From Chitinophaga pinensis (lineage in GTDB: Bacteria > Bacteroidota > Bacteroidia > UBA7662), in the NCBI GenBank assembly GCA_945874665.1, contig CAMCHJ010000001.1, positions 310,001 to 374,000 on the forward strand: DNA of 64,000 nucleotides, written 5' to 3'. Every line of letters starts with the position of its first letter. Positions within the stretch are counted from its first letter, which is position 1. The position numbers and the translations under genes were made by a program. The notes beneath the pieces are model-generated. The model worked only from the letters and a program-made list of their open reading frames with translations, was not told the DNA's origin and ran no database searches. Below are positions 1-9,514 of this stretch, piece after piece.

Positions 1-411
1 AATTCTAGGTTTGGTGTAATTAAGAGTACCCCAAAAAGAATATATATTACCAGAAAAAATGAAACGGCAAGAAGAATATCAAATGAGAAAGAATTATTTC
101 ATTATTTATCGAAACTAGGCTTTGAAATGATCGAACCTGGGCAATTAAATTTTATTGACCAAGTTAATTATTTTAAAAATGCTGACTTTATTGTTTCTGC
201 ACATGGAGCTGCCTTGAGTAATATAATCTGGTGTAATAATACAGTTAAAATCCTTGAATTAAATGGCGATCAAGATGTTAGATGGCATTTTGCAAAAATA
301 GCTAACACTTTAAATTTTGATTATACGCTTTTATTGGGAAAGACAATCAATAACATGTATTTTGAAACGAACCTTCAATCACTAAAGAAAATAATTCAAA
401 ATAAGTCATAG
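1..411 (+). CDS. GT61-family glycosyltransferase, C-terminal part
   Basis: The reading frame is open from base 1, so the N-terminus lies outside the window and about 136 residues are visible. The segment RIYITRKNETARRI followed by a region ending in VSAHGAALSNIIW matches the C-terminal half of DUF563/GT61 transferases, in which the Arg-rich strand and the HGA(A/G)L motif sit in the nucleotide-sugar site. The family transfers sugars to polysaccharide or glycoprotein acceptors. The first internal ATG (127) cuts the domain in two and is not a believable start. It is the first of a run of + strand surface-polysaccharide genes; the next gene begins 43 bases later. The sugar donor cannot be told from sequence. 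Confidence 0.8.
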   Translation, partial: NSRFGVIKSTPKRIYITRKNETARRISNEKELFHYLSKLGFEMIEPGQLNFIDQVNYFKNADFIVSAHGAALSNIIWCNNTVKILELNGDQDVRWHFAKIANTLNFDYTLLLGKTINNMYFETNLQSLKKIIQNKS

Positions 412-454
412 ATATGCTAGTCCAAAAACAGGTTATCCAAAATGAAGCAGTTTT

Positions 455-2050
455 ATGATTAGAAATAAGAGAATTCTTCTTATTTGCAGAGAAAGTTATT
501 CTTTTCCTTTATTTTTTATAGCGCAAAAAATGCTTGATCAAAATAATGAAGTTGGAGCATTTTTTGTCTATCCAGAAGAAAGTGCATATAATAAATGTTA
601 TTATAATGAGAATACATATTATGCTTTTAAAGAAAAATTACCAAAAGTTGATACATTTGGTCTCGAAGACTTTTGTAATGAATTCATTCAATTAAATAAA
701 AGTTCTAAACAACTAGATTTGGATTTTTTATATAAAATAGAAGCAGAATTCACTTTTTATAAAAATTTAAATCAACAATTAATTTCTTCTCAATCTACTA
801 CTCGACAGTTTCATACAAGACCTTATTATAAGTATAGCACACAATCCGAGAACCTAAATTATCTACAGTTAGGGTATAAAAAAGTATTAAGTGTCTTAGA
901 TGAATTTAAACCTGACGTAATTTTAGATTCTGAGGATAGTGAATTACTTAGAACTATTCTTAATGAAATTGCTTACAGAAAACAAATTCCATATATAAAT
1001 ATTGACTATCCTAGGTATGAAAAGTATAAAATTCCTACTTTTAACTTGGGTCTAAAAGTTGGCTCTTTTTTCGAGAAAGAATACAATAAATTTCTAAAAA
1101 GTGACTACGCATTACTAGGTAATGAGATTGCTTATATAAATAATGCGAGAAATAAGAATGAAATAATGTCTTCTGAATTTAAAGGAACTATAACAAGTCA
1201 ATATAAACCTTCAAATTTATTAAAAGTCTTAAAATATATTATTATCAAAGCATTATATTTTTTCAATGTTTATGTTGTAAAGAAGAATTTTAAAGTTGTA
1301 AGTAACAAAAGCCCGATATTTACATCTCCGCTAAAGCATTTTTATTTTTACTTAAAAGTTGAGATTAAAAAACAAATATTATACAGAAAAAATAAATATT
1401 TTCAAATTCCAGTAAAGGATGAACAATATGTTTATATGCCACTACATTTAATTCCCGAATCAACTACCTTTGTAAAGGCACCTTTTTATGTGAATGAATT
1501 ATTTTTAATCGAACAAATATCAAAATCACTTCCTATTACTTGGAAATTATATGTTAAAGAACATCAAGCTATGATTGGGGAAAGAAGTTTGCAATTTTAT
1601 AAAAAAATCAAACAATTTCCTAATGTTAGATTAGTTCAGTTCAATTTTTATGATGATCCTAAACCCTGGATTGAGAATTCAAAAGGCGTAATTACTATCT
1701 CTGGCTCAACAGCTTACGAAGCTGCAATTCTGGGCAAAAAATCTGTTGTTTTTGCAGATGTTCCCTTTAAATTATTGGAAGGTGTAACTAAAGTAGATTC
1801 ATTTGAGAAATTAGCTTCTTCATTTGCAGAATTTGGGGAGATTGACAATATTAAGTCTTGTGCGGCATATATAGCAGCTGTCAAATCTGTAGGTACGGAA
1901 ATTGACATCAAATATTTAATTTCTGAAAGTGAGGCAATTATTAATGGAGATGCAAACGTGTCCGAAAAATTCGATAAGAATATTTCCTTATTAGTTTCAT
2001 TTTATAATAAAGCTTATCTGATCAATGATTCTCAAAATTTAGAATATTAA
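455..2050 (+). CDS. capsule-biosynthesis-like protein (possible GT-B transferase)
   Basis: A 531-residue soluble protein without signal peptide. The N-terminus (RILLICRESYSFPLFF) resembles the first Rossmann strand of a GT-B fold. Near residues 410-440 the run GVITISGSTAYEAAILGKK resembles the STxxxEAxxxGK stretch of capsule synthesis (KpsS/KpsC-type) and CDP-glycerol transferase proteins, where it contacts the donor nucleotide. I infer a sugar or polyol-phosphate transferase of the surface glycan; no substrate can be named. It is very AT-rich like its neighbours and ends one base before the flippase gene, so it is probably in the same operon. Confidence 0.55.
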   Translation: MIRNKRILLICRESYSFPLFFIAQKMLDQNNEVGAFFVYPEESAYNKCYYNENTYYAFKEKLPKVDTFGLEDFCNEFIQLNKSSKQLDLDFLYKIEAEFTFYKNLNQQLISSQSTTRQFHTRPYYKYSTQSENLNYLQLGYKKVLSVLDEFKPDVILDSEDSELLRTILNEIAYRKQIPYINIDYPRYEKYKIPTFNLGLKVGSFFEKEYNKFLKSDYALLGNEIAYINNARNKNEIMSSEFKGTITSQYKPSNLLKVLKYIIIKALYFFNVYVVKKNFKVVSNKSPIFTSPLKHFYFYLKVEIKKQILYRKNKYFQIPVKDEQYVYMPLHLIPESTTFVKAPFYVNELFLIEQISKSLPITWKLYVKEHQAMIGERSLQFYKKIKQFPNVRLVQFNFYDDPKPWIENSKGVITISGSTAYEAAILGKKSVVFADVPFKLLEGVTKVDSFEKLASSFAEFGEIDNIKSCAAYIAAVKSVGTEIDIKYLISESEAIINGDANVSEKFDKNISLLVSFYNKAYLINDSQNLEY

Positions 2051-2051
2051 T

Positions 2052-3506
2052 ATGATTGAGCAAAAGCAGTCTGGTTCTAATAAATTAGCAATAAAATCTG
2101 GCTCTGCTTACATGCTATCTAATATTTTAATTAACGCAACCTCCATTATTACTGCGCCAATATTTTCACGATTATTGACAACTTCAGATTATGGGATTGT
2201 TAGTAATTTTATGGCATGGCAATCCATTGGATTAATATTAATCGGTTTAGGATTGGCTTATACAATCGGCAATGCAAAAATAGATTTTCCAGGTGAGTTT
2301 AATCAATTTCTTGCATCTATACAAACTTTGAGTAGTATAGCAGGTTTAATATCTTTATTAATTGCCATTATATTTGTTAATCAACTTTCACGGTTAATGG
2401 AGCTAGACAAGAGTTTAGTTATTATCATTTTTATATACTTATTATTGCTTCCATCTGTGATTTACACTCAAGAAAAATACAAATTCCAATTAGATTTTAA
2501 AAAAAATATTAGTATATCAATTTTTAACACAATTGGTTCCATTGTGTTTTGCCTATTACTAGTTGAGTTTGTGTTTTACAAAAATAGATACATTGGCAGA
2601 ATCATGGGTTTAATTCTTCCAATGTCATTATTAGGGCTATATTTTTATTATTCCATTCTTAGAAGTGGATGGAATTCTAAAATGACACTGTATTGGAAAT
2701 ATGCGTTAAAAATTTCATTACCATTCATACCACATACGCTAGGCATGGTTGTTTTAACACAACTTGATAGGATAATGATAATAAAGTTAATTGGCAATTC
2801 AGCTGCGGGTTTATATAGTTTTGGGTTTGCTTATGCAGCAATTATTGCATTATTTTCAAATGCTATTTCTCAGGCTTTTCAGCCTTGGCTTTATGAAAAT
2901 TATAAAAATAATAATATTGATGGAATTAAGAATGCAACCAATAACATAACTTTAGGTATAAGTTTTATAATAATTATTTTAATTTCCATTGGTCCAGAAG
3001 CAATTAAAATATTAGGTCCTGAAAATTTTTGGGAAGCAAAATATGTAATTATGCCGATTGTAATTGGATCTTTTTTTCAGTTTTTAGCTGCTACATATTC
3101 TACTATTCAATTATATCATAAAAAAACATTTTTTATACCAATAGGAACATTATTAGCTGCTTTAATAAACTTTGGGCTTAATTTTTTATTAATACCTAAA
3201 TATGGTTTTATAGGTGCAGCATTTGGAACATTTTTTAGTTTTTTAGCACAGGCTTTATTTCATATGGTTATTTATAAAAGAATTACAAAGCGAATTATTT
3301 ATGATGATCGATATATGTGGCTAATTACATTATCTACTACCATACTTTCTTATTTAATTTATATGACTTATGATCTTGTGTTTTGGAGATATGCTTTATC
3401 TTTAAGTATATTGTTTTTCTTTTTTATAATTCAAAAGAAAAAAATACTCGCCATTTTTCATTTTTTTTTTAAGAATATAGATTTAAGTAGATTTAAAATT
3501 TCATAA
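2052..3506 (+). CDS. Wzx-type polysaccharide flippase (MOP superfamily)
   Basis: A 484-residue, strongly hydrophobic protein with about 12-14 predicted membrane segments spread evenly. The N-terminal stretch GSAYMLSNILINATSIITAP followed by FSRLLTTSDYGI is typical of polysaccharide_synt proteins: a first helix, then the short S-x-x-x-G/YG segment. Such proteins flip undecaprenyl-diphosphate-linked repeat units across the inner membrane. It begins two bases after the preceding stop. It is the first of two flippases in this window (the second is at 27.1 kb), so two repeat units or two pathways may be served. Confidence 0.87.
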   Translation: MIEQKQSGSNKLAIKSGSAYMLSNILINATSIITAPIFSRLLTTSDYGIVSNFMAWQSIGLILIGLGLAYTIGNAKIDFPGEFNQFLASIQTLSSIAGLISLLIAIIFVNQLSRLMELDKSLVIIIFIYLLLLPSVIYTQEKYKFQLDFKKNISISIFNTIGSIVFCLLLVEFVFYKNRYIGRIMGLILPMSLLGLYFYYSILRSGWNSKMTLYWKYALKISLPFIPHTLGMVVLTQLDRIMIIKLIGNSAAGLYSFGFAYAAIIALFSNAISQAFQPWLYENYKNNNIDGIKNATNNITLGISFIIIILISIGPEAIKILGPENFWEAKYVIMPIVIGSFFQFLAATYSTIQLYHKKTFFIPIGTLLAALINFGLNFLLIPKYGFIGAAFGTFFSFLAQALFHMVIYKRITKRIIYDDRYMWLITLSTTILSYLIYMTYDLVFWRYALSLSILFFFFIIQKKKILAIFHFFFKNIDLSRFKIS

Positions 3507-3577
3507 TAATAGTATAATTCATTCTCCTATTTTAAAAATAAGCATAATAATCCAATATATATCAACAATATATTCAA

Positions 3578-4666
3578 ATGAAAATCATCGCATATTATTT
3601 ACCGCAATATCATCCCATTAAAGAAAATAACGAATGGTGGGGACGTGGGTTTACTGAATGGACAAATGTTGGTAAAGCAAAAAAATATTTTCGTGATCAC
3701 TATCAGCCTAAAATACCGAAAGATTTAGGATACTATGACTTAAGAATTGACGATGTTAGAAAACAACAAGCAGATTTAGCTCGGGAGGCTGGGGTTGATG
3801 GGTTTTGTTATTGGCACTATTGGTTTGGAAACGGAAGGCGCTTATTGGAAATGCCATTCAACGAAGTACTTAAATCCGGAGAGCCTGATTTTCCGTTTTG
3901 TTTAGGGTGGGCAAATGAAACTTGGAAGGCAAAGGTTTGGGATTTTAATGGCACTATAAGGGATAGGACATTAATGGAACAATTATTTCCTGGAGATGAG
4001 GACTATACAAATCATTTTTATGCTGTATTAGATGCATTTAAGGACAAACGTTATCTTAGAAAAAACAATAAACCCATATTTGTAATCTATAAACCTTTTC
4101 TAATTCCGGACGTCTCCAATTTTATTGATATTTGGAAACAGCTTGCAATCAAAGAAGGGCTGGATGGTATTCACTTTATTGGGCATACAGAAAAGACTTC
4201 CAACATAGGACCTATTATGAATATGGGGTTTGATGCTATTAATATTGTACGAAATGGGGAGTATGCATTCAACAAACATCTACTTAAAAGAATATTAATT
4301 CCAACTATTTTGTATAAATTTTTTAGAAGGCCATTAAAGATTAGTTATGCACTCATGATTAAGTATTTTGTACAGAAAGAAGATAAAGAAAGCTATATAT
4401 ATCCATCAATAATTCCTAACTGGGACCATACACCACGAAGTGGACGTAAAGGTTCTATTTTTCATAATTCAACACCTGAATTGTTTTCTAAACATGTAAA
4501 AGACGTGTTTAATGTAACAAAAAATAAAAAAGAAGATGATCAAATTATTTTCCTTAAGTCATGGAATGAATGGGGCGAGGGTAACTATATGGAGCCTGAC
4601 CTTAGGTTTGGAAAAAGATATATAGAGGTATTGGGAAATCTGAGAAAAGAACAAGATAAATTATAA
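3578..4666 (+). CDS. WbsX-like glycosyltransferase (GH99-like fold)
   Basis: A 362-residue protein beginning MKIIAYYLPQYHPI, followed by EWWGRGFTEWTNV and QPKIPKDLGYYDLR. This is the signature of the Glyco_tran_WbsX family of O-antigen clusters, related in fold to family 99 glycoside hydrolases. FCLGWANETW and the C-terminal SWNEWGEGNYMEPD are further conserved blocks. Members occur in O-antigen and rhamnan clusters and are regarded as transferases or glycan-modifying enzymes; activity is not established for most of them. Seventy-one AT-rich bases separate it from the flippase gene, and the next gene follows after four. Confidence 0.85.
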   Translation: MKIIAYYLPQYHPIKENNEWWGRGFTEWTNVGKAKKYFRDHYQPKIPKDLGYYDLRIDDVRKQQADLAREAGVDGFCYWHYWFGNGRRLLEMPFNEVLKSGEPDFPFCLGWANETWKAKVWDFNGTIRDRTLMEQLFPGDEDYTNHFYAVLDAFKDKRYLRKNNKPIFVIYKPFLIPDVSNFIDIWKQLAIKEGLDGIHFIGHTEKTSNIGPIMNMGFDAINIVRNGEYAFNKHLLKRILIPTILYKFFRRPLKISYALMIKYFVQKEDKESYIYPSIIPNWDHTPRSGRKGSIFHNSTPELFSKHVKDVFNVTKNKKEDDQIIFLKSWNEWGEGNYMEPDLRFGKRYIEVLGNLRKEQDKL

Positions 4667-4670
4667 AGTT

Positions 4671-5888
4671 GTGTTTAAACTTCTACAAATTTGTGTTGAA
4701 GGCAATACCGGTTCAACTGGAACTATTGCGGAATCTATTGGCCTATTTGCGTTGCAAAAGGGTTGGGATAGCTATATCGCCTATGGTCGTTTTCCAAGGC
4801 CAAGTGCATCAAAGTTAATACGTATTGGATCGGAATGGGATACCAGATGGCACGGTCTTGAAACTAGGATTTTAGATAAACATGGCCTTGGATCTCGTAG
4901 AGCTACTATGAAATTTATAAAGGAAATTGAAAATATTCAACCGGATATTATTCATTTACATCATCTTCATGGGTACTATATCAATATTTCTATACTTTTT
5001 AAATACCTCTTGAAATCAAAAATTCCTGTGGTATGGACTTTTCATGATTGTTGGTCATTTACAGGGCATTGTACTTATTTTGATTTTGTTGGTTGCGATA
5101 AATGGAAAACTGAATGTAACAACTGTCCACAAAAAAACGAGTATCCCAAAAGTATTTTTTTAGATAATTCAAGACAAAATTTCAATCTGAAAAAAGCGTT
5201 ATTTACATCCATTTCAAATTTGACAATTGTTTCTGTTTCAAATTGGTTAAATAATTTGGTTGCTCAATCTTTCTTTAAGAATTCGAATCATATTTGTATT
5301 TACAATGGAATTGATTTAGAAATATTTAAACCTCTTGATACTCCCGATGAAGTTAAGGTGAAATATAAAATCGAAAACAAGTTTGTTCTTTTAGGTGCCG
5401 CCACTATATGGGATCGACGGAAAGGTTTAAATGATTTCATAAAATTATCACAATATTTAAAGCAAGATGAAGTAATAATTCTAGTTGGTTTAGATAAGAT
5501 TCAAATAAAAAATTTACCGCCAAACATCATTGGTTTATCTAGAACTGATAACAGGAATGAGCTTGCCAATTTATTTGGTGCAGCTGATGTGTTTCTAAAT
5601 CTGTCGGTTGAAGAAACCTTCGGATTAACCACCGCAGAGTCAATGGCGTGTGGAACACCAGTTATTGTTTACAATAAAACTGCTAGTCCTGAATTAGTAA
5701 CTGAAAAAACAGGTTTTGTGGTTGAGAAGGATGATATCTTATCAGTTATAAATGCAATTAAAAATATCAAAAAAAACAAAAAGAATTTTTATAAAACTGA
5801 ATGCAGGAAAAGGGCTATTGAAAAATTCAATTCAATAGATAATTTTAAAGCTTACATGGATTTATATGAAAAAATAATCATCAATTAA
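4671..5888 (+). CDS. GT4-family glycosyltransferase
   Basis: A 405-residue GT-B transferase that starts with GTG four bases after the previous stop. The N-terminal QICVEGNTGSTGTIAESIG and the HDCWSFTGHC block with further cysteines (CDKW, CNNCP) are typical of a WcaC/colanic-acid-like GT4 subgroup. The donor-site motif EETFGLTTAESMACGTPVI near residue 320 holds the EX7E pattern of retaining GT4 enzymes. It presumably adds one sugar of the O-unit on the cytoplasmic face. Sugar and linkage cannot be read from sequence. The next gene starts one base after its stop. Confidence 0.88.
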   Translation: MFKLLQICVEGNTGSTGTIAESIGLFALQKGWDSYIAYGRFPRPSASKLIRIGSEWDTRWHGLETRILDKHGLGSRRATMKFIKEIENIQPDIIHLHHLHGYYINISILFKYLLKSKIPVVWTFHDCWSFTGHCTYFDFVGCDKWKTECNNCPQKNEYPKSIFLDNSRQNFNLKKALFTSISNLTIVSVSNWLNNLVAQSFFKNSNHICIYNGIDLEIFKPLDTPDEVKVKYKIENKFVLLGAATIWDRRKGLNDFIKLSQYLKQDEVIILVGLDKIQIKNLPPNIIGLSRTDNRNELANLFGAADVFLNLSVEETFGLTTAESMACGTPVIVYNKTASPELVTEKTGFVVEKDDILSVINAIKNIKKNKKNFYKTECRKRAIEKFNSIDNFKAYMDLYEKIIIN

Positions 5889-5889
5889 A

Positions 5890-7059
5890 ATGAGACCTAA
5901 CCAAAACAACAAAAAAGTATCAAATAGGCCATATCAAATCTGCTCACAAACCATTATGGATACTTCTGATCCCAATATTGTGTTTAATGAAAAGGGTGAG
6001 AGTGATTATTATACGAATTATATTGAAACTATCTTGCCTAGTTGGCGTACTGATGAAAGAGGATATAATGAGTTAATGCTGGTAGCTGATAAAATTAAAA
6101 AAGAAGGAAATGGAAAAGATTTTGATTGTATTATAGGATTAAGTGGAGGATTAGATAGTTCTTATGTTGCATATGTAGCTAAAGAAGTCATGGGGTTAAA
6201 ACCACTTCTATTTCACGTAGATGCAGGATGGAATACAGATAAGGCTGTTGGTAATATAGAAAAATTATGTAATGGTTTAGGTTTGGATTTATTCACAGAA
6301 GTGATAAACTGGGAAGAGATGAAAGATTTACAGGTAGCTGTTCTTAAATCTCAGATAGCTGATCAAGATTTGCCACAAGATTATGCTTTCTTTTCTTCAA
6401 TGTATAAGTTTGCCAGAAAAAATAAAATTAAATATGTTTTAACTGGGGGTAATTTTTCAACTGAATGCTGTCGTGAACCTGAAGAATGGGGTGCATTTCC
6501 AGGAATTGATTCTATATTAGTGAATGATATTCATTCTCGCTTTGGTACGCGTCCTCTTAAAACGTTTCCAATAGTAGATATATTAACTTATAAAATTTAT
6601 TATAAGTATATTATTGGTATGCAGGTTTATAAACCTTTAAACTTTGTTCCCTACATTAAGAAAGATGTTGAACAGTTGCTCTTTGATCGTTATGGGTGGG
6701 AGCCTTTTCAACACAAACATCATGAATCACGTTTTACTCGATTTTATGAAGATTTTTGGCTCCCAAGAAAGTTTGGTTTCGAAAAAAGACGTGCTCATTT
6801 TTCTAGCTTAATTTTAACTGGACAAATGACTCGTGAGGAGGCATTGGAAAGAATTTCTAAACCAGAACTATCAGAAGAGTTTTTGCAAAAGGAGTTTGAC
6901 TACGTTGCTGATAAACTAGATTTAACCAGAGCGGACTTACAAGAAATTTTTGATGGTGAAAATAAAACTTTTCATGATTATAAAAATAAAATCAAATTGA
7001 TAGGTTTTGGGGCTCAAATAATGCAGAAACTAGGACTTGAAAAGCGTCTATTTAGATGA
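5890..7059 (+). CDS. wbpG: N-acetyl sugar amidotransferase, WbpG-like
   Basis: A 389-residue PP-loop ATP pyrophosphatase; SGGLDSS lies at residues 85-91. In the WbpG/PseA-like family the enzyme adenylates the acetamido carbonyl of a UDP-sugar and replaces it with ammonia, giving an acetamidino group. The partner genes for ammonia supply (HisH- and HisF-like) follow with start/stop overlaps, as in the Pseudomonas aeruginosa wbpG-hisH2-hisF2 group. Oddity: the N-terminal CxxC...CxxC zinc-type motif usual in the family is eroded. Only Cys18 of CSQTIMDTSDP remains, and GESDYY stands where GVCNYC-like sequence is expected. TGGNFSTECC downstream is intact. Confidence 0.87.
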   Translation: MRPNQNNKKVSNRPYQICSQTIMDTSDPNIVFNEKGESDYYTNYIETILPSWRTDERGYNELMLVADKIKKEGNGKDFDCIIGLSGGLDSSYVAYVAKEVMGLKPLLFHVDAGWNTDKAVGNIEKLCNGLGLDLFTEVINWEEMKDLQVAVLKSQIADQDLPQDYAFFSSMYKFARKNKIKYVLTGGNFSTECCREPEEWGAFPGIDSILVNDIHSRFGTRPLKTFPIVDILTYKIYYKYIIGMQVYKPLNFVPYIKKDVEQLLFDRYGWEPFQHKHHESRFTRFYEDFWLPRKFGFEKRRAHFSSLILTGQMTREEALERISKPELSEEFLQKEFDYVADKLDLTRADLQEIFDGENKTFHDYKNKIKLIGFGAQIMQKLGLEKRLFR

Positions 7060-7673
7060 TTACACTAATTGATTATGGGGTTGGTAATATATTTGCCTTT
7101 CAAAATGTCTATAAAAGACTAAATATTCCCACCAAGATTGCAAAAACCCAAGAAGATTTGGCTGATGCCAAAAAACTGATTTTACCAGGAGTTGGATCAT
7201 TTGATTATGCAATGGCTCAATTGAATGCTTCAGGTATGCGTGAAAAATTAGATGATCTAGTGCTTGAGAAAAAAGTTCCTGTTATAGGTATTTGCGTAGG
7301 AATGCAGATGATGGGTAATAGGAGCGATGAAGGGAAATTAGATGGCTTGAAATGGATTGATTCGGAGATCTTAAAATTTGATGAAAACTTAATTCAGCAA
7401 CGCACTAAACTTCCGCACATGGGTTGGAATGATGTGGCTCCAATCAACAACCATCCACTCTTTATTGGATTAGAAAAAGAAGCTATTTTTTATTTTTTGC
7501 ATAGTTTTTATTTTAGATGCAAAAACGAAACAGAAAGCATAGCTGTTTCTAATTATGGAATATCTTTTTCTTCTGCCGTTCATCGGGAAAATATTTATGG
7601 AATTCAATTTCATCCTGAGAAAAGTCATCAGTACGGTGAGAAATTATTGCATAACTTTGCAAAACTCAAATAA
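7056..7673 (+). CDS. hisH: HisH-like glutamine amidotransferase for sugar amidination
   Basis: A 205-residue class I glutaminase. The nucleophile elbow GICVGMQ places Cys80, and IQFHPEKS places His186 and Glu188, so the catalytic triad is complete. It releases ammonia from glutamine and passes it through the HisF-like barrel. The gene overlaps the wbpG stop by four bases (ATGA) and hisF by one base. The absence of any other histidine-biosynthesis gene, and this fixed trio, point to acetamidino-sugar synthesis rather than imidazole-glycerol-phosphate formation. Confidence 0.88.
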   Translation: MITLIDYGVGNIFAFQNVYKRLNIPTKIAKTQEDLADAKKLILPGVGSFDYAMAQLNASGMREKLDDLVLEKKVPVIGICVGMQMMGNRSDEGKLDGLKWIDSEILKFDENLIQQRTKLPHMGWNDVAPINNHPLFIGLEKEAIFYFLHSFYFRCKNETESIAVSNYGISFSSAVHRENIYGIQFHPEKSHQYGEKLLHNFAKLK

Positions 7674-8440
7674 TGTTACGTCCTAGAATAATACCAAGTT
7701 TATTGCTTCATGATCAGGGTTTAGTGAAAACAGTGAACTTTAAAACTCCAAAATATGTTGGAGATCCTATTAATGCTGTTCGAATTTTTAATGAAAAAGA
7801 GGTAGATGAATTAGCTTTTTTTGATATTGATGCAACAGTCATGAACAAAGAACCTGATTATGTTTTAATAGAAAAAATTGCTAATCAGTCGCGCATGCCG
7901 TTGTGTTATGGAGGTGGTGTTAAGACTGTCGAGCAAGCACAAAAAATATTTGGACTGGGGATTGAAAAAATTGCATTAAGTAGCGCTGTTGTCCACAATC
8001 CCAAATTAGTTACTAAGATCGCAGAACGAGTGGGTTCACAGAGTGTAATTGTTGTTTTGGATATCAAAAAGAAATTATTGGGGGGTTACGAAATTTATAC
8101 ACATAATGGCAAGAAATCTACAGGAATTAATCCAATTAAATTTGCAAAAGAATTGGAAGATTTAGGAACTGGTGAAATTATCATCAATTCAATTGATCAA
8201 GATGGAGTAATGAAGGGTTATGATTTAAATTTGATCGATAAAATAGCTGAAACAATTTCTATTCCCTTAACTGTTTTAGGTGGTGCGGGTTCACTAGCTG
8301 ATATAGAAAAAGTGATTGAAAAACACGGAGTAATTGGTGTTGCGGCTGGTAGTTTATTCGTTTTTAAAGGGCCATATAAAGCAGTATTAATTAATTATCC
8401 TTCTCAAAATGAGAAAAACATGATTTTTAAAATGAATTAA
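7673..8440 (+). CDS. hisF: HisF-like ammonia-channelling cyclase subunit
   Basis: A 255-residue TIM barrel. LRPRIIPSLLL at the N-terminus, DELAFFDIDAT near residue 50 and VVLDIKKK near residue 125 match HisF, and ITVLGGAGS-like phosphate-loop sequence (PLTVLGGAGS) lies near residue 200. It probably binds the HisH-like glutaminase and hands ammonia to the WbpG-like enzyme. The start ATG overlaps the hisH stop (TAATG). In true histidine HisF the N-terminal loop reads CLDV-type; this LLLHDQG version is the O-antigen HisF2 type. The fnlA gene begins three bases after its stop. Confidence 0.88.
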   Translation: MLRPRIIPSLLLHDQGLVKTVNFKTPKYVGDPINAVRIFNEKEVDELAFFDIDATVMNKEPDYVLIEKIANQSRMPLCYGGGVKTVEQAQKIFGLGIEKIALSSAVVHNPKLVTKIAERVGSQSVIVVLDIKKKLLGGYEIYTHNGKKSTGINPIKFAKELEDLGTGEIIINSIDQDGVMKGYDLNLIDKIAETISIPLTVLGGAGSLADIEKVIEKHGVIGVAAGSLFVFKGPYKAVLINYPSQNEKNMIFKMN

Positions 8441-8443
8441 TTC

Positions 8444-9478
8444 ATGAAAATTCAAAATAAAACATTGCTGATTACTGGGGGTACAGGTTCATTTGGAAAT
8501 GCAGTCTTAAATCGATTTTTACATACAGATCATTTTAAAGAGATTCGAATTTTTTCACGAGATGAGAAAAAACAAGATGATATGCGTAATCAATTGAAGA
8601 ATCCCAAGTTAAAATTTTTCATTGGTGATGTTAGGGATTATGATAGTGTCGAACCAGCAACTCGTGGAGTTGATTATATTTTTCATGCCGCTGCATTAAA
8701 ACAAGTTCCATCATGTGAGTTTTTTCCAATGCAGGCAGTTAAAACAAATGTAGAAGGAACACAAAATGTAATACGAGCAGCAGGCTTTAATGGAGTTAAA
8801 AAGGTGATTTGTTTGAGTACAGATAAGGCTGCCTATCCAATAAATGCTATGGGTATTTCAAAAGCAATGATGGAAAAGGTAGCAATTGCTGAGTCTAGAA
8901 ATCTCGAAAATACGATTGTTTGTTTAACACGTTATGGGAATGTTATGGCCTCTAGAGGGTCTGTTATTCCACTTTTTATCAATCAAATTAAAAGTGGCCT
9001 TCCTTTAACAATTACCGATCCCAATATGACTCGTTTTTTAATGAGTTTAAATGATGCGGTAGATTTGGTTTTATTTGCTTTTAAGAATGGCAACCAAGGA
9101 GATTTGTTTGTTAACAAAGCACCTGCGGCAACTATTGGTGATTTAGCAGACGCCATAAAAGAATTAGCAAAAGTTAATCAGGAAATTAATATCATTGGAA
9201 CACGTCATGGTGAAAAATTGTATGAAACGTTGTGTACGAGAGAAGAGATGGTAAAAGCCGAAGATATGGGCGATTTTTATCGAGTTCCTGCGGATAATCG
9301 TGATTTGAATTATTCGATGTATTTTTCGGAAGGGGAGAAAAATTTGGCTGAAATTCAAGATTATCATTCACATAATACAGAAAGATTAAATGTGGATGGA
9401 GTGAAAAATCTTATTTCAAGATTGGCAATTGTAAGAAAAGAATTGTTTGCTGAAGAGGTTGATGAGTTTATGGTTTAA
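8444..9478 (+). CDS. fnlA: UDP-GlcNAc 4,6-dehydratase/5-epimerase (FnlA/WbjB/CapE)
   Basis: A 344-residue extended SDR. The NAD-binding loop ITGGTGSFG is at residues 10-18, and HAAALKQVPSCEFFP and CLSTDKAAYPINAMGISKAM are hallmark blocks. As in CapE, methionine (AMGISK) stands where SDR enzymes normally have the catalytic tyrosine, so this is a conserved family trait and not damage. It makes the first intermediate on the way from UDP-GlcNAc to UDP-N-acetyl-L-fucosamine. fnlB starts 36 bases downstream. The gene is AT-rich like the block before it. Confidence 0.92.
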   Translation: MKIQNKTLLITGGTGSFGNAVLNRFLHTDHFKEIRIFSRDEKKQDDMRNQLKNPKLKFFIGDVRDYDSVEPATRGVDYIFHAAALKQVPSCEFFPMQAVKTNVEGTQNVIRAAGFNGVKKVICLSTDKAAYPINAMGISKAMMEKVAIAESRNLENTIVCLTRYGNVMASRGSVIPLFINQIKSGLPLTITDPNMTRFLMSLNDAVDLVLFAFKNGNQGDLFVNKAPAATIGDLADAIKELAKVNQEINIIGTRHGEKLYETLCTREEMVKAEDMGDFYRVPADNRDLNYSMYFSEGEKNLAEIQDYHSHNTERLNVDGVKNLISRLAIVRKELFAEEVDEFMV

Positions 9479-9514
9479 TTATAATTTTTGAGATTCAATT
9501 AAATATAAATCATA

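Noticed and set aside
7056-8440. Histidine biosynthesis genes
   Set aside because: Only hisH- and hisF-like genes occur, fused by overlap to a sugar amidotransferase gene; this is the O-antigen amidination set.
8444-9478. Damaged active site in FnlA (Met in place of Tyr)
   Set aside because: The AMGISK pattern is the normal state in the CapE/FnlA family and also, as NVMGATK, in the PglF-like enzyme at 39.5 kb.
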